A stretch of DNA of 64,000 bases from Bradyrhizobium sp. CCBAU 53421 (GCF_015291625.1 NZ_CP030047.1:2418001-2482000), one strand, 5' to 3'. Shown: positions 1 to 8,524, numbered from the stretch's first letter. The notes: generated by a model from the letters alone, not told the origin. Numbers and translations are program-made.

Positions 1-403
1 CCTTGCGGTCGGCGTACGGGCCGGTGTCGCCATAGCCGGTGATGGTGCACATGATCAGCTTCGGATAGGCCTTGCGCAGCCGCTCGCGTGAGAAGCCGAG
101 CTTGTCCATCGAACCCGGCTTCAAATTCTGCAGCAGCACGTCGGCGCCCGCGATCAGCTCCTCGAGTTGCGCGCGGCCTTCCTTGGTGGCGAGGTCGACC
201 ACCGCGGAATCCTTGCCGCGGTTGAGCCAGACGAAATAGCTGCTCTGGCCCTTCGCCGCGGCGTCGTAGCCGCGGGCGAAATCGCCCTCCGGCCGCTCGA
301 TCTTGATGACATGAGCGCCGGCGTCCGCCAAGCGTGACGAGCAGAACGGCGCGGCAACCGCCTGTTCGACGGCAACGACGGTCAATCCCTCAAGCGGCAG
401 CAT
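1..403 (-). CDS. CaiB/BaiF family (class III) CoA-transferase, N-terminal part
   Basis: The gene is read on the minus strand and runs off the left edge of the window, so only about 134 N-terminal residues are seen. It begins MLPLEGLTVVAVEQAVAAP, followed by LADAGAHVIKIERPEGDFAR, a motif set typical of class III CoA-transferases, which move CoA between carboxylic acids. Further on, GADVLLQNLKPG and ITGYGDTGPYADR are also family hallmarks. The start lies 11 bases after the stop of the acyl-CoA dehydrogenase, so the two are probably co-transcribed and act on one acyl-CoA substrate. The substrate cannot be told from this fragment. Confidence 0.88.
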   Translation of the reverse strand, partial: MLPLEGLTVVAVEQAVAAPFCSSRLADAGAHVIKIERPEGDFARGYDAAAKGQSSYFVWLNRGKDSAVVDLATKEGRAQLEELIAGADVLLQNLKPGSMDKLGFSRERLRKAYPKLIMCTITGYGDTGPYADRK

Positions 404-414
404 GGTCAAGCAAC

Positions 415-1584
415 TCAGTAGGAGCGGGGCATGCCGAGCACGTGCTCGGCGACGAAGGACAGGATCAGATTGGTCGAGATCGGTGCCACCTGGTAGAGCC
501 GGGTCTCGCGGAATTTGCGCTCGACGTCGTACTCCTCGGCGAAGCCGAAGCCGCCATGGGTCTGCACGCAGGCGTTGGCCGCTTCCCAGGACGCATCCGC
601 CGCCAGCATCTTGGCCATGTTGGCCTCTGCGCCGCAGTCGAGGCCGGCTTCATATTTGCGGGTGGCTTCCTTCACCATCAGTTCGGCCGCGCGCATCGAG
701 GCGTAGGCTTTCGCGATCGGGAACTGGATGCCCTGATTTTGGCCGATCGGCCGGCCGAACACGCTGCGCTCCTTGGCGTAATTGGTGGCCTTCTGGATGA
801 ACCACTTCGCATCGCCGACGCATTCGGCCGCGATCAGGATGCGTTCGGCATTCATGCCGGACAGGATGTAGCGGAAGCCCTTGCCTTCCTCGCCGATCAG
901 GTTCTCCGCCGGCACCTTCATGTCGGTGAAGAACACTTCGGTCGTGGCGTGGTTCATCATGGTGCGGATCGGGCGAATCTCGAGGCCCTTGCCCTTCACC
1001 TCGCGCATGTCGACGATGAAGACCGAGAGCCCGTCGGTGCGCTTCCTGGATTGCTCCTTCGGCGTGGTGCGCGCCAAGAGGATCATCAGGTCGGAATATT
1101 CGGCGCGGCTGGTCCAGATCTTCTGGCCGTTGACGACGTAGTGGTCGCCATCGCGGCGCGCGAAGGTCTTCAGCGACGAGGTATCGGTGCCGCTGGTCGG
1201 CTCGGTGACGCCGAACGCCTGCAGCCGCAATTCGCCGGTCGCGACCTTCGGCAGATATTTCGCTTTTTGCGCGTCGTTGCCGTGCCGCAGCACGGTGCCC
1301 ATCGTGTACATCTGGGCGTGGCAGCCGCCGCCGTTGCAGCCGGCGCGCTGGATCTCTTCCAGGATCGCCGCCGCCGCCGACAGCTTCAGGCCCGCGCCGC
1401 CATATTCCTCGGGGATCAGCACCGAGAGATAGCCGGCCTCCGTCAGCGCATCGACGAACTCCTTCGGATAGGCCATCTGGCGATCAAGCTTGCGCCAGTA
1501 TTCGCCGGGAAACTGCGCGCAGAGCTTTGCGACGGCGTCGCGGATGTCGGAATGGTCGTCGGTGTGCTGTTCTTGTGCGGTCAT
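415..1584 (-). CDS. Acyl-CoA dehydrogenase family protein
   Basis: This 389-residue protein has the usual length and architecture of FAD-dependent acyl-CoA dehydrogenases, which introduce an alpha-beta double bond into acyl-CoA. FGVTEPTSGTD (FAD/substrate binding), KIWTSRAEYSD and the C-terminal QTHGGFGFAEEYDVER are all visible. The late position that holds the catalytic Glu in medium-chain enzymes reads RLYQVAPIS, without Glu. A Glu in GMNAERILIAAE sits where isovaleryl-CoA dehydrogenase keeps its base, so that type of active site is inferred. It is the first gene of an operon with the downstream CoA-transferase and diverges from a LysR regulator, its likely controller. Confidence 0.92.
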   Translation of the reverse strand: MTAQEQHTDDHSDIRDAVAKLCAQFPGEYWRKLDRQMAYPKEFVDALTEAGYLSVLIPEEYGGAGLKLSAAAAILEEIQRAGCNGGGCHAQMYTMGTVLRHGNDAQKAKYLPKVATGELRLQAFGVTEPTSGTDTSSLKTFARRDGDHYVVNGQKIWTSRAEYSDLMILLARTTPKEQSRKRTDGLSVFIVDMREVKGKGLEIRPIRTMMNHATTEVFFTDMKVPAENLIGEEGKGFRYILSGMNAERILIAAECVGDAKWFIQKATNYAKERSVFGRPIGQNQGIQFPIAKAYASMRAAELMVKEATRKYEAGLDCGAEANMAKMLAADASWEAANACVQTHGGFGFAEEYDVERKFRETRLYQVAPISTNLILSFVAEHVLGMPRSY

Positions 1585-1612
1585 GATTTCGTCTTGCCGA
1601 GAGGTTGCGCCA

Positions 1613-1660
1613 GGGCGTTTTCGGGCGAACTGGAAATTCGTTCGCGTGAAGAAAACGCCC
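1613..1660. repeat. Extragenic palindrome, GCGTTTTC/GAAAACGC family
   Basis: GGGCGTTTTC at the left end is matched by GAAAACGCCC at the right end, and TTCGCGTGAA lies inside. The same elements recur at 25477-25600 and 52008-52090, so this is a dispersed repeat. It occupies the gap between the divergent acyl-CoA dehydrogenase and LysR genes. Confidence 0.75.
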
Positions 1661-1736
1661 GCTGTTGTGGGGCCCCGGTAAACTCCCTATGCTGTTTTGT
1701 TATAGCGTATGAACCTGCCTTCCAGGATTGGCAAGT

Positions 1737-2660
1737 ATGGATTTCCGCCAGCTTAGGACCTTTGCGTGCGTCGCGGAACTCGGGAGTCTGAGCAAGGCGT
1801 CCGATACCTTGCGGGTCGCGCAGCCGGCGCTGAGCCGGCAGATCAAGCTGCTGGAGCACGAGCTGCGGACCGAATTGTTCACGCGCAACGGCCGAGGCAT
1901 GGTGCTGACCGATGCCGGCCGGCTGCTGCTGGCGCGCACCGGCGGTATCGTGCGGCAGATCGACCAGATCCGCGACGACATCCAGTCCGCGGGCGGCGCG
2001 CCGTCCGGGCGCGTGGTGCTCGGGCTGGTGCCGACGGTGAGCTGCGTGATCTCGGCGCGGCTGGCGCGGCGCACGGTGGAACGCTATCCCGGCATCTCGC
2101 TCTGCATCGTCGAGAGCTACAGCGGCCATCTGATCGAATGGCTGCATCGCGGCGAGATGGACCTTGCGGTGATCTACGGCCCGTCGGTCGATCTGCACCT
2201 TGCGGTGCAGAGCCTCGGCCGTGATAGCATCGTCGCGGTCGGCCCGCGCGGCAGCGGGCTGAAGCAGAAGAAGCAGGTCGATATCGGCTGGCTGCTGCGC
2301 CAGCGCCTGGTGCTTCCAAGTCATTCGCACGGGCTCCGCGCCATGATCGAGCATGCGGCGGCGAAGAAGAAGGTCACGCTCGACGTCAAGCTGGAGGCGG
2401 ATTCGTTCCGGGTGCTGACGAGTTTGGTCGAGGAGGGGCTCGGATACACCATGCTGCCGCCGTCCTCGGTGCGCGGCGAGGTCGCGGAGGGAAGGCTGGA
2501 GACCGCGCCGATCGCGCGGCCGGCCCCGCGGCGCGAGCTGACCCTGGCTTCCCCGGTCGAGCATCCCGGCTCCAATGCCATCACCCTGATCGCCAAATTG
2601 CTGCGCGACGAGGTCGCTGCGTGCCGCGCCGAGGGGCTCTGGGATATCCAGCTCGCCTGA
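1737..2660 (+). CDS. LysR family transcriptional regulator
   Basis: The 307-residue protein begins MDFRQLRTFACVAELGSLSK and continues with a winged helix-turn-helix (ASDTLRVAQPALSRQIKLLE) that is standard for LysR proteins. The remainder is a periplasmic-binding-protein-like effector domain, with SFRVLTSLVEEGLGYTMLP near the end. An in-frame TTG lies three codons upstream, but the ATG matches the usual LysR N-terminus. It diverges from the acyl-CoA dehydrogenase / CoA-transferase pair and is inferred to regulate it. The DNA site and inducer are unknown. Confidence 0.93.
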   Translation: MDFRQLRTFACVAELGSLSKASDTLRVAQPALSRQIKLLEHELRTELFTRNGRGMVLTDAGRLLLARTGGIVRQIDQIRDDIQSAGGAPSGRVVLGLVPTVSCVISARLARRTVERYPGISLCIVESYSGHLIEWLHRGEMDLAVIYGPSVDLHLAVQSLGRDSIVAVGPRGSGLKQKKQVDIGWLLRQRLVLPSHSHGLRAMIEHAAAKKKVTLDVKLEADSFRVLTSLVEEGLGYTMLPPSSVRGEVAEGRLETAPIARPAPRRELTLASPVEHPGSNAITLIAKLLRDEVAACRAEGLWDIQLA

Positions 2661-2679
2661 GCGCGGCTGCAGTTGCTTC

Positions 2680-2766
2680 CGTCATTGCGAGCGAAGCGAA
2701 GCAATCCATCGCGCGGCATGCGCGGTGACATGGATTGCTTCGTCGCTGTCGCTCCTCGCAATGACG
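2680..2766. repeat. Extragenic palindrome, GTCATTGCGAG family
   Basis: GTCATTGCGAGCGAAGCGAA, then a GCAATCC core, is mirrored by GGATTGCTTCGTCG and CTCGCAATGAC. Two relatives occur at 4051-4200 and 51218-51303. It lies between the convergent LysR and decarboxylase genes and could form a long hairpin in transcripts from either side. Confidence 0.85.
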
Positions 2767-2786
2767 GCGGTGCGTGCATAATGATC

Positions 2787-3380
2787 TCAGCTCACGGCGA
2801 AGCCGAGATGGCCGCGGAAGCGGTTCTTCAGGTAGGTGCCGTCGCGCGGCGGCAGCGCGCGCTCGACTTCGCCGGCTGCGATGCGGATCCGCGCCAGCCG
2901 CGGGCCGCCGCCGAGATCGTGCATATCAGCGCGGAAGCATTCGATGCCGGCCATGTCGGCGATATCGGAAACGTTGCGGATGCCTGCGCCGCTTGCGATC
3001 ACCTCCAGCTTCGCGCCGAGGCCGGAGTGGCTGAGCTGCATACCGGTCTCGCCGAAATGGCCGTTGTCGAGCACCGCGATCGAGAGATTGCCGGGCTGCT
3101 TGGTGGCGATGGTCAAGAGGCTGCCGATCCCCATCAACTGCTCGCCGTCGCCGGTGACGACCAGCACCGGGCGCTTCGGCTGCGCCAGCGCGAGGCCGAG
3201 CCCGACCATCGCGGCGCCGCCCATCGCGCCCCAGAGATAGAAATTGCTCGCATGGTCGCCGGCATCGAACACGTCGTAGGACGAGGAGCCGAGCCCGGAG
3301 ATCACGAGCAGGTCGCCGCGGTCGGCGAGCAAGGCCTTCACGGCGACGCGGCGGTCGAGAGTGCCTGTTGGTGCCGACAT
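2787..3380 (-). CDS. TPP-dependent decarboxylase, C-terminal (beta) subunit; sulfopyruvate/phosphonopyruvate decarboxylase type
   Basis: From the ATG at 3380 the product is 197 residues and carries the thiamine-pyrophosphate-binding half of the enzyme. GDGEQLMGIGSL, with VLDNGHFGETG following, matches the GDG...N TPP/Mg motif. The ATG overlaps the stop of the upstream subunit by one base (TGATG), which indicates translational coupling and supports this start over one seven codons earlier. Together with the alpha subunit it resembles split ComD/ComE-like enzymes that decarboxylate 3-sulfopyruvate or phosphonopyruvate. The true substrate is not determined. Confidence 0.85.
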   Translation of the reverse strand: MSAPTGTLDRRVAVKALLADRGDLLVISGLGSSSYDVFDAGDHASNFYLWGAMGGAAMVGLGLALAQPKRPVLVVTGDGEQLMGIGSLLTIATKQPGNLSIAVLDNGHFGETGMQLSHSGLGAKLEVIASGAGIRNVSDIADMAGIECFRADMHDLGGGPRLARIRIAAGEVERALPPRDGTYLKNRFRGHLGFAVS

Positions 3381-3976
3381 CAATGCGTCTCCCTGGTCCA
3401 CTTCTTGCGGCCGATCATGCGCTGCGAGATCAAGACGGCGACCTGCTGGTCGCCGTCATAGGCGAGCGAGGCGGCGGCCGAGATCACCTCCTCGGCGTCG
3501 TCGGGGTTGTCGAGCCGCAAGACGGTGGTGCCCATGATCTCGAAGGCCTGCGGCGTCGCGCGGCCCATCGGGATCTGCCAGGGATTGAACTCGGCCCATT
3601 CGCCGCGCATCGTCACCAGCGTGAGCAGCGGAAAGCGGCAGCTTGCCATCAGCGACAGCATGTTGACGCAGTTGCCGACACCGCTCGATTGCATCAGCAG
3701 CACCGCGCGGTCGCCGCCGAGCCAGGCGCCGGCGGAAAGCGCCACGCCCTCTTCCTCGGTGGTCAGCACCGTGGTCTTGATGTCGGCATCGGCGTGCGAC
3801 AGCTTGATCAGCTTGGAATGCCCCGCGTCGGGGACGTAGGACACCTGCGCGACGCCAAAGCTCTTGAGCGTGCGGTAGATCGCGATCGGCCAGTCGGTGC
3901 TGGTCGCGCTATCCTGGTGAACGGCAATCTGGTCCATCATGGCCTCGGTACTGGACCCGCAGTGGCGCGTCCTCAT
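3380..3976 (-). CDS. TPP-dependent decarboxylase, N-terminal (alpha) subunit
   Basis: The product is up to 198 residues. A start 12 or 13 codons in (MMDQIAVHQD) is also plausible. It resembles the pyrimidine-binding domain of TPP enzymes: VLTTEEEGVALSAGAWLGG carries the conserved Glu that activates TPP, and SSGVGNCVNMLSLM follows. The length fits a single domain, so the enzyme is split over two genes with the beta subunit directly downstream. A PEP-mutase-superfamily gene lies a little upstream on the same strand, which makes a phosphonate- or sulfonate-like 3-carbon acid a reasonable but unproven substrate. Confidence 0.85.
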   Translation of the reverse strand: MRTRHCGSSTEAMMDQIAVHQDSATSTDWPIAIYRTLKSFGVAQVSYVPDAGHSKLIKLSHADADIKTTVLTTEEEGVALSAGAWLGGDRAVLLMQSSGVGNCVNMLSLMASCRFPLLTLVTMRGEWAEFNPWQIPMGRATPQAFEIMGTTVLRLDNPDDAEEVISAAASLAYDGDQQVAVLISQRMIGRKKWTRETH

Positions 3977-4050
3977 TGAAGCCTTAGCGCGTTAGGACAT
4001 TTAACTCCCGTCGCATCTGTGTCGCGCAGCTATGCCAGAATTGTATATCC

Positions 4051-4200
4051 CGTCATTGCGAGCCAACGGGTCGCGCGGACGCGCGCCCGATGACAGGCTC
4101 TGTGAAGCAATCCAACTCTCCACGCGTGGAGGGATGGATTGCTTCATCGCTTCAGCGCAAAATTGCATTGCAATTTTGTCGCGCGCTCCTCGCAATGACG
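4051..4200. repeat. Long composite extragenic palindrome, GTCATTGCGAG family
   Basis: CGTCATTGCGAGCC at the left end pairs with CTCGCAATGACG at the right end. Nested hairpins sit inside, including CTCCACGCGTGGAG and AAAATTGCATTGCAATTTT. At 150 bases it is longer than its relatives at 2680 and 51218, and it looks like one element enlarged by inner palindromes. Confidence 0.85.
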
Positions 4201-4221
4201 AGGGGCTGGCGATATCCCGGC

Positions 4222-5028
4222 TCAGCCATTCGGCTGCAGAAACGTGCCGTACTGCTTGCTGGACGTGACCGCGGCGGCAGCCTCTCCGATCACCCGCATC
4301 GCCGCCATCATCGGCCACGGTCCGAGGCTGATCCTGCGAACACCGACGCGGGCGAGCTCGCCGATTTCGGGAACGCCCCGCGTCACCATGATGTTGACCG
4401 GCAGCAGCGTCAGTTGAACGAGCCGCTCGATCAGCGCGAGGTCGGTCAAGCCCGGCACAAAAATGCCGTCGGCGCCGGCCTCGGCATAGACCTTCGCGCG
4501 GCTTGCCGCTTCATCCAGGCACTCTTCCGGCGAGCCGAATTTCAGCAGGAACGGATCGGTGCGCGCATTGATGAAGAGATGAATTCCGGCCTTCTGTGCC
4601 GCGTCGCGCACGACCCTGATCTTCGCGGCGTGCTGTTCGGGATCGACGAGTTGCCGCTTGCCGCCCAAAAGCCCGTCTTCGATATTGATGCCGATCGCAC
4701 CGGCTTTTAGGACACTGGCTGCTGAATTCGCCGCCGCGTCCGCTGTGTCGCCATATCCTGCCTCGAGATCGATCGATACCGGCACCGGGACGGAAGCGGT
4801 CATCCGCGAGACCAGACCTTCGATCATGTCGAGCGGGGCATTCTCGCCGTCGGCATAGCCGAGCGCGGCCGCGACCGCGCCGCTGCTGGTCGCCACCGCC
4901 GGCGAACTCTTTGCGATGGCCTTGGCGGTCGCGACGTCCCAGGCGTTGAACAGGACGAGCGGGTCGTCGTCCTTGCTGTGAAGAGCATGAAAGGCTTCGG
5001 CGTATTGCTGCTGTGTGGTGGCGTCCAT
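4222..5028 (-). CDS. Isocitrate lyase / PEP mutase superfamily protein
   Basis: The 268-residue protein starts MDATTQQQYAEAFHALHSKD, three codons after an alternative start. It has the (beta/alpha)8 barrel signatures of this superfamily: LFNAWDVATAKAI, then PVSIDLEAGYGD (metal-binding Asp/Glu) and GINIEDGLLGGKRQLVD. The proteins cleave or form C-C or P-C bonds in 2-oxo acids such as methylisocitrate, oxaloacetate or phosphonopyruvate. The KxCGH loop of true lyases is absent. The gene precedes the split TPP decarboxylase on the same strand, separated by a 150-bp palindrome, so a shared pathway is possible but not proven. Confidence 0.85.
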   Translation of the reverse strand: MDATTQQQYAEAFHALHSKDDDPLVLFNAWDVATAKAIAKSSPAVATSSGAVAAALGYADGENAPLDMIEGLVSRMTASVPVPVSIDLEAGYGDTADAAANSAASVLKAGAIGINIEDGLLGGKRQLVDPEQHAAKIRVVRDAAQKAGIHLFINARTDPFLLKFGSPEECLDEAASRAKVYAEAGADGIFVPGLTDLALIERLVQLTLLPVNIMVTRGVPEIGELARVGVRRISLGPWPMMAAMRVIGEAAAAVTSSKQYGTFLQPNG

Positions 5029-5097
5029 TGCGCGCACTCCTGGTTAGTGAGAATTCGAGAGACTTTGTGACGCGGCTGCGGCTTGCGGCACGGCTGC

Positions 5098-5997
5098 TCA
5101 GCCGGCGGCGTGTGTGGTGAACCAGTCCATGATCAGACCGGTAACCTCGGCCTCACGCTCGAGGTGCGGGAAGTGCCCGACACCGGGCAGCACAACGCGC
5201 TGATGTGGCCCCTTGAAGAGTGGCTCTTCCTTGATCGAATACCGCGCTGTCGGATCGTTGCCGCCATAGATCGTCAGCGTCGGCGTATGCATGTCGTTGA
5301 TCGGCAGCCGGCCCGCAACGCCCGCATCGACCAGGCCGTTGTAATATTTCAGCGCCGCCTTCATGGTGCCGGGAGCGCTAAGCGTCTCTTTGACCGAGCG
5401 GAGATGCGCTTCGTTCTCAAGGGTTGGCGACCACAGCTTCCAAAGGTAGTCGACGAAGGGTAGTCCCTCGATGTTGACCGCAGAGTGAGCGCCAGGCACC
5501 GTAAAGAAATAGACATGGAACACCGATCGAACGGCATCGGGATCGCTCCTGAGGCTCGGGATTGTGATCGGGTGCGCCGTGTTCATGACAACCGCGGCCT
5601 TGATCGCCGACGGCGCCGTGGCCAGCACCTGGAAGGTTGAGGTGCCGCCCCAATCCATGCCGACGACGTAGGCCCGTCCGTCGTCGCTCAGCGCCGCGAT
5701 CAGCGCTTCGAGATCATGGCCCAGCGCGATCGGGTCGAAGATGCCGTCGGCCGGAATCTCGGTCGGCGCATAGCCCCGCAGGAATGGCGCGACCGCGCGA
5801 TAGCCGCCATCCGCGAACACCTGCAGCTGCTTGCGATACGACCAGGCGTTGTCGGGAAAGCCGTGCATGAACATGACCAGCGGTCCGCTGCCCTGTTCGA
5901 GATAGGCAAATCGTACGCCGTTGGCCTGCACGTATTTCAGCGCGGGTTCGCTGCCGGTGGCGTCGGGCGTTGCCAGCGCACTGCTTCGGATCGTCAT
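5098..5997 (-). CDS. Alpha/beta hydrolase, epoxide hydrolase type
   Basis: The 299-residue protein has the family motifs in order: HGFPDN (oxyanion hole, about residue 45), VGMDWGG with the nucleophile Asp115, and PGVGHFPHLE carrying the catalytic His near 273. An Asp nucleophile points to epoxide hydrolase or haloalkane dehalogenase chemistry; the HGFP and cap regions favour epoxide hydrolase. The ATG at 5997 (MTIRSSALAT) was chosen because sequence upstream of it runs into the operator region. It diverges from a MarR regulator across two palindromes and is very probably controlled by it. Confidence 0.9.
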   Translation of the reverse strand: MTIRSSALATPDATGSEPALKYVQANGVRFAYLEQGSGPLVMFMHGFPDNAWSYRKQLQVFADGGYRAVAPFLRGYAPTEIPADGIFDPIALGHDLEALIAALSDDGRAYVVGMDWGGTSTFQVLATAPSAIKAAVVMNTAHPITIPSLRSDPDAVRSVFHVYFFTVPGAHSAVNIEGLPFVDYLWKLWSPTLENEAHLRSVKETLSAPGTMKAALKYYNGLVDAGVAGRLPINDMHTPTLTIYGGNDPTARYSIKEEPLFKGPHQRVVLPGVGHFPHLEREAEVTGLIMDWFTTHAAG

Positions 5998-6040
5998 CGC
6001 TCCACTCCATTTTTTCGTCGTTGTTGCTCTCCCGGATAAA

Positions 6041-6059
6041 TATGTGCGCAGCGCACATA
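6041..6059. promoter_or_regulatory. Operator palindrome 1 for the divergent MarR regulator
   Basis: TATGTGCGCAGCGCACATA is a perfect 19-base inverted repeat about a central A. It lies between the divergent hydrolase (start 5997) and marR (start 6106) genes. MarR proteins typically bind palindromes of this size in such gaps. Confidence 0.85.
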
Positions 6060-6075
6060 TCCGGTCAAGTTGTTT

Positions 6076-6094
6076 TTTGTGCGCAGCGCACATA
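6076..6094. promoter_or_regulatory. Operator palindrome 2 for the divergent MarR regulator
   Basis: TTTGTGCGCAGCGCACATA repeats the first palindrome except for one base. The centres (6050 and 6085) are 35 bases apart, and this copy ends 11 bases before the marR start codon, where bound protein would block its own translation start or promoter. Autorepression is inferred. Confidence 0.85.
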
Positions 6095-6105
6095 TTGTTC
6101 CCCGC

Positions 6106-6615
6106 ATGGAAAACGGAATCGCCAATCTGCTGGGCGCGCTGTCGCTCGCCGTCATGGATCGGATCGAACAGGGCGCACGCGAGGTGGTCGGCCGCGGCGG
6201 CGAGACGCCTGCGGCCCTCATCGTCATCGGCTACGGCCAGGGCATGACCAACGACAAGCTGAGGCGGATCCTCGGCCTGTCGCACTCCGGAACGGTCCGC
6301 CTGGTGGATCGTCTGGTCTCGGACCGGCTGGTCGAGCGCCGTCCGGGCAAGGACGGCCGTGAGGTCGCCTTGCATCTGACGGCGTCAGGCGCTGCATCCC
6401 GCAACGAATTGCTGGCGTCGCGGATATCGGCCGTGACGTCATTGCTCGACGTGCTGTCGTCTGCCGAACGCAAGCAGCTTGCGACGCTGATCCGCGAGCT
6501 GCTGGCAAGGCAGGACACATCAGAGATGGACCGCTTCACGATCTGCCGGATGTGCGACGACAGGGTTTGTACCGATTGCCCGTTGCCGACCAACAAGGGT
6601 CAGCACGCGCGCTAG
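6106..6615 (+). CDS. MarR family regulator with C-terminal Cys cluster
   Basis: The 169-residue protein begins MENGIANLLGALSLAVMDRI and has a winged helix-turn-helix (LRRILGLSHSGTVRLVDRLV, then RRPGKDGREVALHLT as the wing). The C-terminus contains ICRMCDDRVCTDCPLP, two CxxC pairs separated by four residues, which could bind a metal or act as a thiol switch. An in-frame start 12 codons upstream would lie inside the operator and is rejected. It diverges from the epoxide-hydrolase-like gene and probably represses both genes through the twin palindromes. Confidence 0.92.
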   Translation: MENGIANLLGALSLAVMDRIEQGAREVVGRGGETPAALIVIGYGQGMTNDKLRRILGLSHSGTVRLVDRLVSDRLVERRPGKDGREVALHLTASGAASRNELLASRISAVTSLLDVLSSAERKQLATLIRELLARQDTSEMDRFTICRMCDDRVCTDCPLPTNKGQHAR

Positions 6616-6625
6616 CGCGTTGCCG

Positions 6626-8461
6626 TCAGCCCGCGGTCTTGCCCGCCGTGAACACGTACATATCCCAGAACGTCTCGGGGTGCGCGACCTCGAAGCGGTG
6701 CCACTGCTCCAGATTGGTTTCGTCAGCGGTGCCCGGAAATTGCTTGCGGAATCGGTCGAGCATCGCCGGATCGTCGAATGGCTCGAAGCCCTGGAACGTC
6801 AGGCCGTGTTCGTTCAGGAACGCCGCGATCTCGGGGAGCGTCAGCCGATGCTCCATCACGTTGAACAGCAGATCGCGGCAGCCGCTCATGCTGTAGAAGT
6901 CCTTGGCGCCGATCAGCGGCTTCCATTGCTCGGCTTCGCGGAAGATGTCCTGGCGGCACCGCCTGATGTCCTCAGTGGTGGCGCGATAGTTGCGCGCCGC
7001 GATGCGGGCGCGGGCCTCGACGATGACGCGGCGCGCCAGTTCGCTGTAGAGCCCGATGCGCATCGTGCCGCCCGGCCGCAACAGCGAGACCAGCACGCGC
7101 CATCCGGCAAAGGGCTCGGCAAGGTGGTGCAGCACGCCGACCGACTCGATGCTGTCGAAGCTGCGGCCGATCGCACCCAATTCCAGGATGTCCGCCTGCG
7201 CATATTCGACGTTGCGGAGGCCGAGCTCGCGCGTCTTGCGGCGCGCATAGGCGAGGCTGGTCATGCTGATGTCGACCGCGAGCAGGCGGGCGTTCGGATA
7301 GACCTGCGCGATCTGGATCGCATGCGAGCCGGTGCCGCAACCCGCGATCAGGATATCCCGTTCTGCCTGCTGTTCCGCGGTCGCGACGGTCCGTCCCCGC
7401 GCCCGGTCGGCGGTGAAGGCCGTCAGCGGATTGACGGTCCAGCGCGGATAGGGATTTTCCTCATACTGGCGCATCACCTCGACCGATGTGTCGTTCCTGA
7501 TCGGGGTGAGCGTCGCAATGGCGCCGCGCTCCTCCATTTCCTCGCGCGGCTCGCGAAGCTGCACCCGTAACAGGCCGGCCGTGGCCGCGGGCCAATCCCG
7601 GCGCAGCAGCGCGTCCGCTTGCGGGAGTGCGTGAAGCGGGGCGTAGGCCGCAACGACCGCCAGCGTGAGCGGCGCGATCGCGGCCCCTGACGTCAGGTCC
7701 CGCAGCAATCGATCGCGCAATGCGCCCGCGAGTTCGGTTTCCGCCTGGGTCTGTCCGTAAGCATATTCGTTGATGAAGCATTGCCGGGCGAGTGCGCAGG
7801 CGAGACCAACGGTCTCGTCGTCGACCTCGCCTTCGTTGCTCGCGAGCCGAAGCAGTTCGGCCCGCGCATATCCCAGCAGCACCTCGATCTGCATGTTAGC
7901 CAGCGTCGTCGCTTCCATCGCCGCACGCAGGAACAGGTCGCGCGCAAGTGGAGCGACGCCGTCAGTGCCGAACAATTCGTCGTTCGTGAGCGGCAGCGGC
8001 CACTTGCCGGCAATCCGCCCGACATAGCCGGCGACGGTTGGGCTCTGCAGGATGAAGCCGACGGCCTTCGCATCCATGCCGAGCGCAAGCGCATTGCTGA
8101 AATGTGCGGCCGCCTTGGCGCGATTGCCCAGCGCCTGGTAGGAATTGCCGGCGTTGTAGTGACAGGCGGCGTTCACCTCGTCCGAGGCAATTGCTTTCGT
8201 GAACATCTTCGCGGCAGCCCGGTGATCGCCGGCTGCCTGCGCCATCAGGCCGAGCAGGTTCAGGGCCTGCACATGGCCAGGCTCGCGCGCGAGGATTTGC
8301 CGGCAGATCTCCTGCGCCTCGTTGAAGCGCCGCATCCCGTAGAAGCGGCTTGCTTCCGCAGCAAGCCCGGCAATGCCGACCACTGCAGAGGCGAAAGCGG
8401 GGGCGTTTCCGGTGGGCTCGTCCCGTCGCTTACCGGCCGCACGCCGTTCTTTTCGGTTCAT
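6626..8461 (-). CDS. TPR-repeat protein fused to a SAM-dependent methyltransferase
   Basis: The 611-residue protein begins MNRKERRAAGKRRDEPTGNA. Residues of roughly 35-140 form tetratricopeptide repeats (FNEAQEICRQILAREPGHVQ, LNLLGLMAQAAGDHRAAAKM). The C-terminal half has a class I methyltransferase fold: ILIAGCGTGSHAIQIAQ (SAM-binding motif I), LAVDISMTSLAYAR and SVGVLHHLAEP. The acceptor is unknown. TPR-methyltransferase fusions of this kind are common in Bradyrhizobium, often near polysaccharide or sulfotransferase genes, but no such neighbours are seen here. It is convergent with marR, 10 bases apart. Confidence 0.9.
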   Translation of the reverse strand: MNRKERRAAGKRRDEPTGNAPAFASAVVGIAGLAAEASRFYGMRRFNEAQEICRQILAREPGHVQALNLLGLMAQAAGDHRAAAKMFTKAIASDEVNAACHYNAGNSYQALGNRAKAAAHFSNALALGMDAKAVGFILQSPTVAGYVGRIAGKWPLPLTNDELFGTDGVAPLARDLFLRAAMEATTLANMQIEVLLGYARAELLRLASNEGEVDDETVGLACALARQCFINEYAYGQTQAETELAGALRDRLLRDLTSGAAIAPLTLAVVAAYAPLHALPQADALLRRDWPAATAGLLRVQLREPREEMEERGAIATLTPIRNDTSVEVMRQYEENPYPRWTVNPLTAFTADRARGRTVATAEQQAERDILIAGCGTGSHAIQIAQVYPNARLLAVDISMTSLAYARRKTRELGLRNVEYAQADILELGAIGRSFDSIESVGVLHHLAEPFAGWRVLVSLLRPGGTMRIGLYSELARRVIVEARARIAARNYRATTEDIRRCRQDIFREAEQWKPLIGAKDFYSMSGCRDLLFNVMEHRLTLPEIAAFLNEHGLTFQGFEPFDDPAMLDRFRKQFPGTADETNLEQWHRFEVAHPETFWDMYVFTAGKTAG

Positions 8462-8524
8462 GGTCCGTCAACTGGCCCAATCTGCAAGATGCCGCTGGAC
8501 AGCGCGCCGAAACGACGCCCGGGC

